Below are positions 1 through 7,801 of a stretch of DNA of 55,174 nucleotides, in pieces. A program made the translations under genes and the position numbers. Within the stretch, counting starts at the first letter, position 1. Every line of letters starts with the position of its first letter. Source of the stretch: JAAUTS01 sp038250235 (GTDB lineage: Bacteria; Verrucomicrobiota; Verrucomicrobiia; Methylacidiphilales; JAAUTS01); contig JBBSCO010000014.1 of NCBI GenBank assembly GCA_038250235.1, positions 1 to 55,174 on the forward strand, given 5' to 3'. A model generated the notes under the pieces. That model saw only the letters and a list, made by a program, of their open reading frames with translations, had not been told where the DNA came from and made no database searches.

Positions 1-2
1 GG

Positions 3-230
3 GTGATCCTCTCGAAGGCTTTGGCCTCGGAGAAAGACTTCAGAAACAAGATTTGGATACGCGTAAAACTGCTGGGAGAAAGTCAGGTTGCCTTGGCGAA
101 TGAGTTGGGATACACAAGCAACGTGACCATTCACCAGATCGCCAAAAGGGTGGAAGAACGATCCGGCAAAGACGAAACCTTAGAAGGTAAAATCCGGGCC
201 TGGAAAAATCTGTTATATGTTAACGACTGA
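3..230 (+). pseudogene. 3' end of a probable REP-associated (Y1-type) transposase, cut by the window edge
   Basis: The frame is open from the first bases of the window, so the gene probably starts upstream and only about 75 C-terminal residues are visible. These residues form a helix-rich, basic segment (LANELGYTSNVTIHQIAKR, then a charged tail). It resembles the helix-turn-helix tail found behind the catalytic domain of some single-strand Y1 (IS200/RAYT-like) transposases. The catalytic HUH and Tyr motifs lie outside the window, so the family call is an inference. It is supported by the REP-like motif that overlaps the stop codon, since RAYT genes are typically flanked by the REP sequences they recognise. 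It could instead be an unrelated DNA-binding protein. Confidence 0.4.
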
Positions 231-234
231 CCCC
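205..234 (-). repeat. REP-like motif, left copy
   Basis: GTTAACGACTGACCCC at 219-234 is the exact reverse complement of 5829-5844. The similarity runs on through the neighbouring AT-rich bases (about 205-218 against 5845-5856) with a few mismatches. The motif overlaps the stop codon of the transposase-like gene. Its hairpin partner is missing here, so this is a half or degraded copy. Confidence 0.7.
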
Positions 235-261
235 CTGAGACGGGCTGGTGACCGCACGGTT

Positions 262-1158
262 ATGACGCTAGATCGATTTTTTCAGTTTATCGAAGCAGTC
301 TTGCCCTTCCGCGCCAACCTGGATGATTTGGCGGGTTTTTCCCAAGGCTCTGGTGATCTCAACCTGCGACCCGAGCACCGCAGTCACGATACGAAGCTCT
401 GTCAGCTCGCGAAATCGCAGCCCTCCACGGATCACCGATGCCGTCTTTGCAAGGTGGCCGCCAACCGGGCGGCGATCCGGACGAAAGGGGTGTCCAACGG
501 CACATGTCACCTAGGGCTCTCGGATTGGACCCTGGACATCAAGTCGGGCGGGCAGTCGATAGGCGTGCTCTACTTGGGATCTGTGCGCATCGTGGAGCAT
601 CTGGCCCGAGACCGCGCTCGACTGCTCGCGTCCTGCGAGAAAGAGGGCTTGGCCCCGGACGCGGCGATCTCCGCCTGGGAATCCACCCAAGCGGTCACCC
701 TTGCGGAGTTCGAGAAAGGCCGCGCGGCCATCGTCGCCATCGGAGAATTTCTCGACGGAATATTGGAAAATGCCGGCCTTCACCTGCTGCCATTTCAAGC
801 GCAACTCAAAGCGCATCTCACTGGCCGCTACCATCGACTGCCCCCGCACATTTCCAAAGCCCTCGCCGTGATGCAGAAGGAGTTCGATACACCGCTGCGG
901 GCGCACGATCTGTGCCGCCGGGTAGGTTGCAGCCCGGGCCACTTCAGCCGGTCGTTCAGCGAGACGGTCGGCATGTCATTTACCGACTGTCTCGTCCAAA
1001 TCCGATTAAACCGCAGCAGGCGGCTGCTCCGTCGCACCAATCTGCAGGTATCGGAGATTGCTGCGCAGACGGGCTTCGCCGATCAAACCCATTTCGGCAG
1101 ATCGTTCCGCAAGGCGTATGGCGCGACCCCATCCGAATTCCGGCGCTTACTCGCGTAG
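262..1158 (+). CDS. AraC-family regulator with PocR-like sensor domain
   Basis: About 298 residues. The N-terminal half carries a Cys-rich PocR-like ligand-sensing region (HRCRLCKVAANRA, then GVSNGTCHLGLSDWTLDI and IGVLYLGSVRI). The last 100 residues are a classic double helix-turn-helix AraC domain: CRRVGCSPGHFSRSFSETVG, then VSEIAAQTGFADQTHFGRSF, ending ATPSEFRRLL. An in-frame ATG at 217 lies inside the REP-like motif, so the ATG at 262 is the likelier start; no strong ribosome site is seen for either. It sits just upstream of a PEP-CTERM gene and an FAD oxidoreductase in the same direction and probably controls them in response to a small ligand. A degenerate copy of its last 47 codons lies at 2119-2259. 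Confidence 0.9.
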   Translation: MTLDRFFQFIEAVLPFRANLDDLAGFSQGSGDLNLRPEHRSHDTKLCQLAKSQPSTDHRCRLCKVAANRAAIRTKGVSNGTCHLGLSDWTLDIKSGGQSIGVLYLGSVRIVEHLARDRARLLASCEKEGLAPDAAISAWESTQAVTLAEFEKGRAAIVAIGEFLDGILENAGLHLLPFQAQLKAHLTGRYHRLPPHISKALAVMQKEFDTPLRAHDLCRRVGCSPGHFSRSFSETVGMSFTDCLVQIRLNRSRRLLRRTNLQVSEIAAQTGFADQTHFGRSFRKAYGATPSEFRRLLA

Positions 1159-1183
1159 CGAAATGCGCCCCGCTCGCGAGGGC

Positions 1184-1243
1184 ATGAAAAAACGATTCGC
1201 CGCGCATCATCATACTATCAGACAACATTGCAGTCTACTATGA
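1184..1243 (+). CDS. 19-aa basic leader-like ORF coupled to the PEP-CTERM gene
   Basis: ATG AAA AAA CGA opens a 19-codon His/Arg-rich reading frame. Its TGA overlaps the ATG of the next gene at 1240 (ATGA), an arrangement typical of translational coupling. A diverged copy with the same start, the same MKKR opening and a conserved RQH stretch occurs at 2287-2355, again overlapping the next ATG. Whether it is translated is unknown; the conserved layout could simply reflect shared descent of the duplicated DNA. Confidence 0.35.
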   Translation: MKKRFAAHHHTIRQHCSLL

Positions 1244-2055
1244 CAAGGGTCATGAAAATATCCCTCAGTATCCTCCGCTTCACATTTGCGTCCATTCTGC
1301 TTGCAGGCATAGCAGGCATGGCATCGGCCCAAACGATCATATACCGCGAAACATTCGGAAACGTTACCGCTGGCAATGCGGCATACAGCACTGTGGGATG
1401 GACAAGTGACATCTTCAACTCTATCCAAGGTCTTTCCACTGGCCAGTCGAGCCTAAGCGGCTCGCACGGAATTTCGAATTTAGCTGGACGCCTGGCCAAC
1501 CTGGACAACATCAACGCCGGGACATCCACCAGCCTGACCAACGGATTTGCTTTTATCGGGAGCAACACCAGTGGAGTCAACCTCCGCACGCTCTCCTATA
1601 CGACAGAGTATCCCTTCACCTTGGCTGCGCCGAACATCAATGGGATCAGCTTTTTTGCCGGACACACCGGCACTACTTTGGCCAATGTGACTTCGCGCCC
1701 CGCGCTTCTGGTCGGCGGCACCTGGTATGTGACCACTACCTCCGCCACGACGGCATCCATCAATGGAGCAGCTTTCGCCGCAAGCGCTGAGTTCAAGCAG
1801 TTTGCCCTCACCGGCTCCACGCAGCTCCATGCTTTGAACGCGTTGAACCTTGCCCCGATCACCGCCACCCCGGTAAATCTGTCATCACTTGGCAATGTCG
1901 CTGCCTTCGGTGTCTTTGCCGAAACTCCGGCTAATTTAGACTTTGTGCGATTCGACACCTACGTGTTGACCGTCCCCGAACCCTCGGCTGTGGGCCTGAT
2001 GGGCTTGGGCGTGGCCGCCGTCCTCGCTCTCCGCCGCCGGCGGAAGAACGCGTGA
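1240..2055 (+). CDS. PEP-CTERM sorting-domain protein
   Basis: About 271 residues. The N-terminus is a signal peptide (basic start, hydrophobic FASILLAGIAGMASA, cleavage near AQ). The middle is a low-charge, Ser/Thr/Asn/Gly-rich region with no recognised catalytic motif, as expected of an extracellular beta-rich protein. The C-terminus is a textbook PEP-CTERM signal: VPEP, a hydrophobic helix, then an Arg cluster (LRRRRK). Such proteins are processed by an exosortase and exported or anchored at the cell surface. The ATG at 1240 overlaps the stop of the small upstream ORF; the ATG at 1252 is an alternative that gives a cleaner signal peptide. No exosortase gene is in the window, but a PEP-CTERM-type CAAX-protease homologue lies at 26541. 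Confidence 0.9.
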   Translation: MTRVMKISLSILRFTFASILLAGIAGMASAQTIIYRETFGNVTAGNAAYSTVGWTSDIFNSIQGLSTGQSSLSGSHGISNLAGRLANLDNINAGTSTSLTNGFAFIGSNTSGVNLRTLSYTTEYPFTLAAPNINGISFFAGHTGTTLANVTSRPALLVGGTWYVTTTSATTASINGAAFAASAEFKQFALTGSTQLHALNALNLAPITATPVNLSSLGNVAAFGVFAETPANLDFVRFDTYVLTVPEPSAVGLMGLGVAAVLALRRRRKNA

Positions 2056-2059
2056 TCTA

Positions 2060-2118
2060 AACACATTCTCTTTTGCAGACCTTTTAGTCAACGGAGCCGG
2101 GCTAGCCGGGATTGCGGC
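2060..2118 (+). pseudogene. 5' remnant of a second FAD-oxidoreductase gene
   Basis: These 59 bases match codons 2-20 of the intact gene starting at 2476. The predicted peptide contains DLLVNGAGLAGIA, identical to the intact protein's first nucleotide-binding loop. The position of the ATG now reads CTA. The remnant stops abruptly where araC-like sequence begins. Confidence 0.85.
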
Positions 2119-2259
2119 AGGCGGCTTCTCCGCCGCACAAATTCGCAGGTGTCGGAGATCGCCGTGCTGACGGGCTTTGCCGATCAAACTCATTTCGGCA
2201 GATCGTTCCGCCGAGCACACGACGTGACACCATCCTAATTCCGGCGCTTGCTCGCTTGA
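2119..2259 (+). pseudogene. 3' remnant of a second araC gene
   Basis: This matches the last 47 codons of the araC gene at an offset of about 1101 bases. In the original frame the second helix-turn-helix is still legible (TGFADQTHFGRSF). The conserved Glu of the final SEF motif is now TAA, and the ancestral stop follows eight codons later. Many differences are silent, so the copy evolved as a functional gene before it was broken. Confidence 0.88.
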
Positions 2260-2286
2260 CCAGACGGACTCCGTTTTTCGGGGAGC

Positions 2287-2465
2287 ATGAAAAAACGAAT
2301 GACCAGGCACGGCTATTCTAGAAGACAACACCGCAGATCGCTTATTAAGGATTGATGAGAAGTTCACTAAATCCCCGCAGCCCGGCACTTGTAGCTGCAG
2401 CATTATCTCCCGACAGTCAAGCCCATGAAACTGAACCCTCATTCGATGCGGTCAGCGCTAGATAG
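2287..2465 (+). other. Second copy of the leader ORF followed by a 36-codon signal-peptide-like ORF
   Basis: ATG at 2287 opens a 22-codon basic ORF (MKKRMTRHGYSRRQH at its start) ending in TGA at 2353-2355. It overlaps an ATG at 2355 that begins a 36-codon frame with a basic start and an Ala-rich core, ending at TAG 2463-2465. The layout repeats 1184-1243 plus the PEP-CTERM start. The second ORF looks like the stub of an exported protein whose body has been deleted. It may equally be fortuitous. Confidence 0.35.
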
Positions 2466-2475
2466 CCCTCTCGAC

Positions 2476-5454
2476 ATGAATACATTTTCTTCAACGGATC
2501 TTTTAGTCAATGGGGCTGGGCTGGCGGGGATCGCCGCCGCGTTAACCGCCGCGCGATCAGGTCGCCGCGTCCTGCTGGTGGATTCTGGAGCCAGTCCGGT
2601 GTGGGATTGGATGGGCACGCTTCAGAATTTACAACCGTTGCGGTGCGTGGCGAACCTAGCGAGACGCCTTCAATGTGACCCCGCCGCGATGATCGAAAAA
2701 GACGTTGGGGGTGACGCGCTACTCCATCCCTGTCGATTGAAGATAGCTGCGGAAGACAGCCTGCTCGCGGCCGGAGTCGAACTACTCTACGTTGCCGCGC
2801 CTTACGCTTGGGAATGGCGGGACGGATCGCTGACGGTCTGGATTTCCAGTAAAAGCGGGACGTTCCAAGTCTCGTGTCGGGAGATTATCGACGCCTCGCA
2901 CGAAGCTCGGTTTGCGCCCGCCTTTTCGAAGCCCGCGCTCCGAAGCGGAGGTGGGCCAACGGTCCGTTGGATCGAATTCACTGGCGTGCTTTCCGACGGG
3001 ATGTCGCAAACCCTCGCCGACCAGAAGCTCGGCCAACTCCGCGCCGTCGCGGCCTCCTCTCAAGACGGGCATTTCGTGGTGGGATTCACGCCCTCGAACG
3101 TCTGGATCGGAGCACCCGGCACCCTCGCCAAAGCGAATGGCGCAACCCGAGCGGAAGCGCACGATTTGGCGACTCGGTTGATTGCGCAATCGCCCGCGTT
3201 CCGATCCGCCAAAATTGCGCGTATCGCGGACATCGACGTTGCCGGGTCGCCGCGATTTTTTCCGCCCAAGCATTCATTTTTCCAGATCGCAGGGCCTGCC
3301 GGCATCGAGTCTCCGACCGGGGCGGACCGACTTGCTGCAAATCCGATCGCCCTCATGGATCATGCCGCCCGGCTCGCATCCTTGGATCGCCTGGAGCCAT
3401 CCGAGAGCCCAGCGTCTGGCTGTCTTCCGCAGACCAGCATGCGGACGGAGGTGCTGGTGGTCGGAGCGGGCACCTGCGGGGCCAGCGCCGCGATCGCCGC
3501 CGCCGAAGCTGGCGCATCGGTCATTGCTGCCGAGATGAATTCTGGAATGGGTGGCATCGGCACGGTCGGAGGTATCAATAGCTATTGGTTTTCCCGCCGC
3601 GTCGCCCAGAACAAGCGGCTCACCCTCGCCGTGCGCGATCTCGAAGATGCCGAGGGCTATGCGGAGATGCCGCATTGGAAGATGAAGATGTGGCCCATCG
3701 AGAAGAAGAAACACATCCTGCACTCGATGGCAGGCGGAGCTGGAGTGATCTCGCTCCTCGAGCACCGCCTCGTCGCACCGATCACGAACGGTGACCAAGT
3801 CGCGGGAGCCCTGCTCATCGGCCCGGACAATCTCGTCGAAGTCCGAGCCGGTCTCACCATCGATGCGACCGGCGACGGCGATCTCGCCGCCGCAGCGGGG
3901 GCCGATTACCTCTACGGTGCGCGGCGAACGCAATCCTCCATGTGGTTCACCCTGTCGTGGTGCGGCAAGCCCGGGAAGTTTGTCAGTAATTTCACCAGTC
4001 TAGTCGATGTCCGCGAGGCGCGGGATTACACGCGCGCCATCCTTTCCGGGCGGCGTCGCGGCTCGGATCCGTGGGACCACTCGCTTTACCTCGGTCTCCG
4101 CGAGTCGCGGCACGTCCGCGGGGAGGTCTGGCCGACCCTCACGGATCAACTTCAAAGGCGTCAGTGGCCAGACGCCATTGAGATCGCCTTCAGCAACCAC
4201 GACGTCAAAGGCTACACCGAGAGCGACTGGCTGCGGATCGGACTGATCCCGCCAAATCTGGAAATTGAAATTCCCTATCGCGCACTGGTTCCTCAGCGGC
4301 TGGACGGTCTGCTCCTTGCGGGCAAGGCCATCTCGGGCACTTCGGAGGCCCTGCCGGCCATCCGGATGCAGGCGGACTTCGAGAACCTCGGGTACGCGAT
4401 CGGACTCGCCGCCGCCCGGTGCATCCAGTCCGGCGTCAAGCCGCGAGACCTCGATGTTCGCCAACTTCAGACCGAATTGGTGGAGCGTGGCCAACTTCCC
4501 GAATCCCTGCTTTCGCGGAAAATCACGCCCACACCTGACACCCCGGAGCGCATCGCATCTCTCATCGCGCAACTCGACGACGCCATCCCGCTCACGCGCT
4601 ATCAGGACATGGAGATGGGAGACGCGTGGTGCGAAGAGATCCCGTTCGTGGAGCTTTGCGTGATGGGGAAGAACGCCGTCCCGCGAGTCCTCGCGGAGTT
4701 TCAGCTCATGGAGTCCCCGCGGCGGTTGACCTGTGCCCTCATCTTGGCGTGGAACGAAGATGCTCGGGTTCGCGAATACTTGGAGGAAACGATCCACGCC
4801 CGCATTGCACCGCAGGCCGGCCTGCCCTCCGTGGAGCGTCCGGTGCGCTACGCCCATCCGTCGCCGGACCAAGGGAACATGCCGGATGTGGCTTACCTGC
4901 TCAACGCTCTGGCATTCGTTGCCAATCCCGAGACAGCCCTCTTGATCGACGAGTTCGTCGACCGTCTCGTCGTTACGGAAGACGCCTTCCGCAGTGCGAA
5001 GTCTGGAGTGTTTGACTATGTCGACGCCATCTGCGCCGTCGCGTGCAAGATCGCCCACCCCACGCTGCTCCCGACCCTCAGGAAGCTTCACTCCAAACCT
5101 CTGCTCCAGGGGAATGTCCATCTGAGTGGCTGCGAGATCGACTTCTTTCCCGAGCGGCGGGCGTTCCTCGAGGTACAGATCGCCGAGGCTCTCGCGCGCT
5201 GCGGCGAAGCGTCGGGCCTCGAGTTTCTGAGCTCATTTCTGCGGGATTCCCGCGCTCCCATCGCCAATGCGGCGAGGGGAGTTTTGAGGAGCCTGGGGGT
5301 TTCGCCGGACCCGGAGATGAGATCGGTGCGCCCGGCCGTCGACCCGATCCCGCGGGTTCGTCACGCTGAAGGGGAGGATGGAATCGACTGGGCGCACGAC
5401 CCCTCTCCTCAGGTTCCCAACGACATCATGCGCGCATTGCGCCAGAAAGAATGA
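2476..5454 (+). CDS. Large FAD-dependent oxidoreductase with two Rossmann folds and a helical-repeat tail
   Basis: About 992 residues. Residues 8-36 hold one dinucleotide-binding motif (NGAGLAGIAAALTAARSG...LLVD). A second, more canonical one starts near residue 323 (VLVVGAGTCGASAAIAAAEAG) and is followed by GMGGIGTVGG and IDATGDGDLAA, typical of the FAD_oxidored (PF12831) family. The last 250 residues look like HEAT-type helical repeats. There is no signal peptide, so it is probably cytoplasmic. The substrate cannot be read from sequence; relatives often sit near polysaccharide or organic-acid catabolism genes. The ATG at 2476 is preferred over 2425 because homology with the remnant at 2060 begins at the second codon of this start. 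Two dinucleotide-binding folds in one chain is unusual. Confidence 0.85.
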   Translation: MNTFSSTDLLVNGAGLAGIAAALTAARSGRRVLLVDSGASPVWDWMGTLQNLQPLRCVANLARRLQCDPAAMIEKDVGGDALLHPCRLKIAAEDSLLAAGVELLYVAAPYAWEWRDGSLTVWISSKSGTFQVSCREIIDASHEARFAPAFSKPALRSGGGPTVRWIEFTGVLSDGMSQTLADQKLGQLRAVAASSQDGHFVVGFTPSNVWIGAPGTLAKANGATRAEAHDLATRLIAQSPAFRSAKIARIADIDVAGSPRFFPPKHSFFQIAGPAGIESPTGADRLAANPIALMDHAARLASLDRLEPSESPASGCLPQTSMRTEVLVVGAGTCGASAAIAAAEAGASVIAAEMNSGMGGIGTVGGINSYWFSRRVAQNKRLTLAVRDLEDAEGYAEMPHWKMKMWPIEKKKHILHSMAGGAGVISLLEHRLVAPITNGDQVAGALLIGPDNLVEVRAGLTIDATGDGDLAAAAGADYLYGARRTQSSMWFTLSWCGKPGKFVSNFTSLVDVREARDYTRAILSGRRRGSDPWDHSLYLGLRESRHVRGEVWPTLTDQLQRRQWPDAIEIAFSNHDVKGYTESDWLRIGLIPPNLEIEIPYRALVPQRLDGLLLAGKAISGTSEALPAIRMQADFENLGYAIGLAAARCIQSGVKPRDLDVRQLQTELVERGQLPESLLSRKITPTPDTPERIASLIAQLDDAIPLTRYQDMEMGDAWCEEIPFVELCVMGKNAVPRVLAEFQLMESPRRLTCALILAWNEDARVREYLEETIHARIAPQAGLPSVERPVRYAHPSPDQGNMPDVAYLLNALAFVANPETALLIDEFVDRLVVTEDAFRSAKSGVFDYVDAICAVACKIAHPTLLPTLRKLHSKPLLQGNVHLSGCEIDFFPERRAFLEVQIAEALARCGEASGLEFLSSFLRDSRAPIANAARGVLRSLGVSPDPEMRSVRPAVDPIPRVRHAEGEDGIDWAHDPSPQVPNDIMRALRQKE

Positions 5455-5482
5455 CACCCAGATGAAAAGAGAATCTGGGAAT

Positions 5483-5827
5483 ATGAGTTATAACAGCAAA
5501 GAAGAATATTTGGAGAGTTGTCGGGCACGATATCCGAGGCGAAACCGAATGGGGCGGAGTGCGATGATCGATGAGGTGAGTGAGAAGCTGGGCTGGGAAC
5601 GTAAGCACACGATCAAAGCTCTCAACGGCAAAGTCACGTTGGGGGTGAAGGCGCGGAGACGAGGAAGCAAGGCCACCCACGTCAAGGAAGAGCGATCTAT
5701 CATCGTGCGTATTTGTAAGCAGAGCGAGCAGCCCTGCAGGGTGCGACTGAAGGCAACGCTGCCGCTGTGGATGGAGAGCTACGCAGCGCGTTACGGAGCA
5801 ATTGATAATCTGATGGGGTCAGTCTGA
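5483..5827 (+). pseudogene. N-terminal fragment of a DDE (integrase-core) transposase
   Basis: About 110 codons read as the DNA-binding N-terminus of transposases with an rve-type catalytic core. The visible marks are RYPRRNRMGRSAMIDEV, LGWERKHTIKALNGK, a basic RRRGSK stretch, then SEQPCRVRLKATLPLWMESY. The catalytic DDE domain is absent: the frame runs into the tandem REP-like motif at 5811 and stops. An ATG at 5462 in the same frame is an alternative start. The fragment follows the FAD gene by about 30 bases and marks the right edge of the accessory segment. Confidence 0.7.
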
Positions 5828-5872
5828 TGGGGTCAGTCGTTAACAAATAACATAATCTCACGACTGACCCCA
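5811..5872 (+). repeat. REP-like element: tandem motif plus hairpin
   Basis: TGATGGGGTCAGTC occurs twice in tandem (5811-5824 and 5825-5838). The second copy continues as TGGGGTCAGTCGT (5828-5840), which is perfectly complementary to ACGACTGACCCCA (5860-5872) across a 19-base AT-rich loop. The same motif lies in opposite orientation at 219-234. As a hairpin at the 3' end of the convergent amidohydrolase gene it may also help end that transcript. Confidence 0.85.
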
Positions 5873-5901
5873 TGGACATGGATTGTGCAAGAGCGGATGG
5901 A

Positions 5902-7104
5902 TTATTTTCTGACACCGTTGACCATGAAGAAGGTGGGTTTATCCCGGGATTGCAGGACAGCTTCGTGGGGCTCGGTATCAGGGGGGAGCGGGAAAGCTAC
6001 GAGGTCGGCCAGGGCTCCGGGTTTGATCACGCCGAGTTCTTCTTCCAATCCAAGGGCTTTGGCAGGAGCCGTGGTCACCATCTGCAGCCAGCTCCGGGCG
6101 GAGAGTCCGGGATAATTCAGGCGGGCCCGGCGAAGTTCCTTGCGCAGGTCCAGAGTGTCATTGCTGGCCAGACTGTCTGTTCCGATGCTGATGTTGCAGC
6201 CTATCGATTGCAGTTTTTCCAAAGGAAAACGGGCGTGTCCGAAATAGTCGTGGCATCCGGGGCAGTGCACGACATTAAGAGGGTTTTCCTGCAGGGCCTG
6301 GAAGTCGTAGTTCTGGAGATAGTTCATGTGGACGGCCAGGCATTTTCCGTTCAGGAGTCCGAATTCCAGAAGATGGGAAAGAGCCGAGCCCTGGCCGCAG
6401 TCCTGCATGTCGCGTCCGATACTTTTGAGGAATTCATACATAGGGCCTTCGCCATAGAGAAACATTTCCTGTTCTTCCACGGACTCCGCGATATGGGTGG
6501 TGATGGGTAGTCCCAGTTCTTCACTACAATGTTTGGCCAGGCGGTAAAGCTCGACGCTCGAAGTATAGGGGGCGTGCGGGCTCAGGCCGAAGCCTCCCAA
6601 CCATCCGTCCTGCCCCTGAAAAAAGGTCAGGGCTCCCATCAGGGCCTCGTCTTTCTCCATCCGGGCCCGCAGGTCGATCAGTTCCAGAAACCACCAGGTG
6701 CGGATGGGTGGAGGACCCATTTCAAGGAGAAGCTCGGGAAACGCCTCGATATTCAGGACGGTGGTGCAGCCGCTATCCATGAGCTGTTGGAAGCCGTCCT
6801 GGATGGAGGCAAGGAAATTTTCCGGAGTGTAGCTGAGTTTGAGGGAATTGATTTTTTTGATCCATTCGGTGAAACCCTTTCCGGAAAAAATGGCACCGCG
6901 GAATCCCGTGTAATCCAGATGGCAATGGGCATTGATCAAGCCGGGAAGAAGAACCTGATCGTCCAGATCGATGACTTCCTCGCCAGGAAGAGGCTGCAGA
7001 TAGAGGCCTACTTCCCTGATCCTTTCACCTTCCACGCGCAGAGCGGCGGGTCCGCTGAGAGCGGGGCCGGTCATCGACAAAATCTGGGAGGCGCGGATGA
7101 GCAT
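5902..7104 (-). CDS. Amidohydrolase, aminodeoxyfutalosine deaminase-like
   Basis: About 400 residues of the metal-dependent TRZ/ATZ amidohydrolase superfamily. Metal and catalytic positions are intact: H60-C-H62 in NAHCHLDYTG, H204 and E207 in HIAESVE, H259, and D310 in GTDSLAS. The block VHCPGCHDYFGH followed by FPLEKL resembles 6-aminodeoxyfutalosine deaminases, which act in the futalosine route to menaquinone. Other deaminases of this family (guanine- or cytosine-type) are possible, and no other menaquinone gene is in the window. The ATG at 7104 is preferred over an upstream TTG at 7143 because homology begins with LIRASQIL. It lies 87 bases downstream of def on the same strand and is probably co-transcribed. 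Confidence 0.85.
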   Translation of the reverse strand: MLIRASQILSMTGPALSGPAALRVEGERIREVGLYLQPLPGEEVIDLDDQVLLPGLINAHCHLDYTGFRGAIFSGKGFTEWIKKINSLKLSYTPENFLASIQDGFQQLMDSGCTTVLNIEAFPELLLEMGPPPIRTWWFLELIDLRARMEKDEALMGALTFFQGQDGWLGGFGLSPHAPYTSSVELYRLAKHCSEELGLPITTHIAESVEEQEMFLYGEGPMYEFLKSIGRDMQDCGQGSALSHLLEFGLLNGKCLAVHMNYLQNYDFQALQENPLNVVHCPGCHDYFGHARFPLEKLQSIGCNISIGTDSLASNDTLDLRKELRRARLNYPGLSARSWLQMVTTAPAKALGLEEELGVIKPGALADLVAFPLPPDTEPHEAVLQSRDKPTFFMVNGVRK

Positions 7105-7191
7105 CGATAGTAACTTAGCATCAGGCACCAGGATGCAAACCAAGACTCAGGCTGAAGTTAATAACCTGATGATGAGGAAAGTGACGAATGT

Positions 7192-7740
7192 TCAGGTCTT
7201 GATCCGGGCTTCTTCGATTTCCTGCTGGATCAATTCCCGTTCCTGTTTGTTAAGACGGTCGATGAAGAGAATCCCGTTGAGGTGGTCGACTTCATGTTGC
7301 ACTGCCCGTCCCAGGAGGCCGCCGGCATCAAAGGTCCAGGTTTTACCTTCCAAGTTGGTTGTCATAACGCTGACGCGGTAGCCGCGGCTGACATCAGCGG
7401 AAAGGCCGGGAAAACTGAGGCAACCTTCATGGTCGAGGACTTTTTTCTTGGTCAGGGTGATTTTCGGATTGATGAGGACAAGGGGCATGTAGTCCTGGAG
7501 ATTGACCTCTTTGTCATTCATCCACATTTTGGAGGGGCGTTCGATATCGGGAGGGATTTCAATCACAGCGAGTTGCAGATCTTCGCCGATTTGCTGGGCG
7601 GCCAGTCCGATGCCGTGGGCATGGCGCATGGTTTCCAGCATGTTTTCCACCATGGTTTTAATTTCGGGAGTAAGGGAGGTAATTTTGCGTCCGGCTTTGC
7701 GCAGGATGGGGTTCCCGTATTGAACAATTTCCAAAACCAT
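7192..7740 (-). CDS. def: Peptide deformylase
   Basis: 182 residues, normal length. It removes the formyl group from the N-terminal methionine of nascent proteins. All three signature motifs are present: GIGLAAQQIG (43-52), EGCLSFPG (105-112, with the metal-binding Cys) and HEVDHLNG (149-156, with both metal His and the catalytic Glu). The ATG at 7740 gives the usual start with an IVQYGNPILR opening. An amidohydrolase follows on the same strand. No fmt gene is adjacent, unlike in many bacteria. Confidence 0.97.
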   Translation of the reverse strand: MVLEIVQYGNPILRKAGRKITSLTPEIKTMVENMLETMRHAHGIGLAAQQIGEDLQLAVIEIPPDIERPSKMWMNDKEVNLQDYMPLVLINPKITLTKKKVLDHEGCLSFPGLSADVSRGYRVSVMTTNLEGKTWTFDAGGLLGRAVQHEVDHLNGILFIDRLNKQERELIQQEIEEARIKT

Positions 7741-7801
7741 GATGAACAGAAGATAACGAAGAAAACAAAGTTCGGAAAAGGATTTTTTTATTGGTGCCGG
7801 A

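Noticed and set aside
438..1187. Long alternative frame over the araC gene
   Set aside because: Arg/Pro/Gly-rich translation typical of a shadow frame in GC-rich coding DNA; the overlapping frame is clearly AraC.
4000..5121. 373-residue minus-strand frame inside the FAD oxidoreductase gene
   Set aside because: Antisense shadow of a strong coding sequence with no domain of its own.
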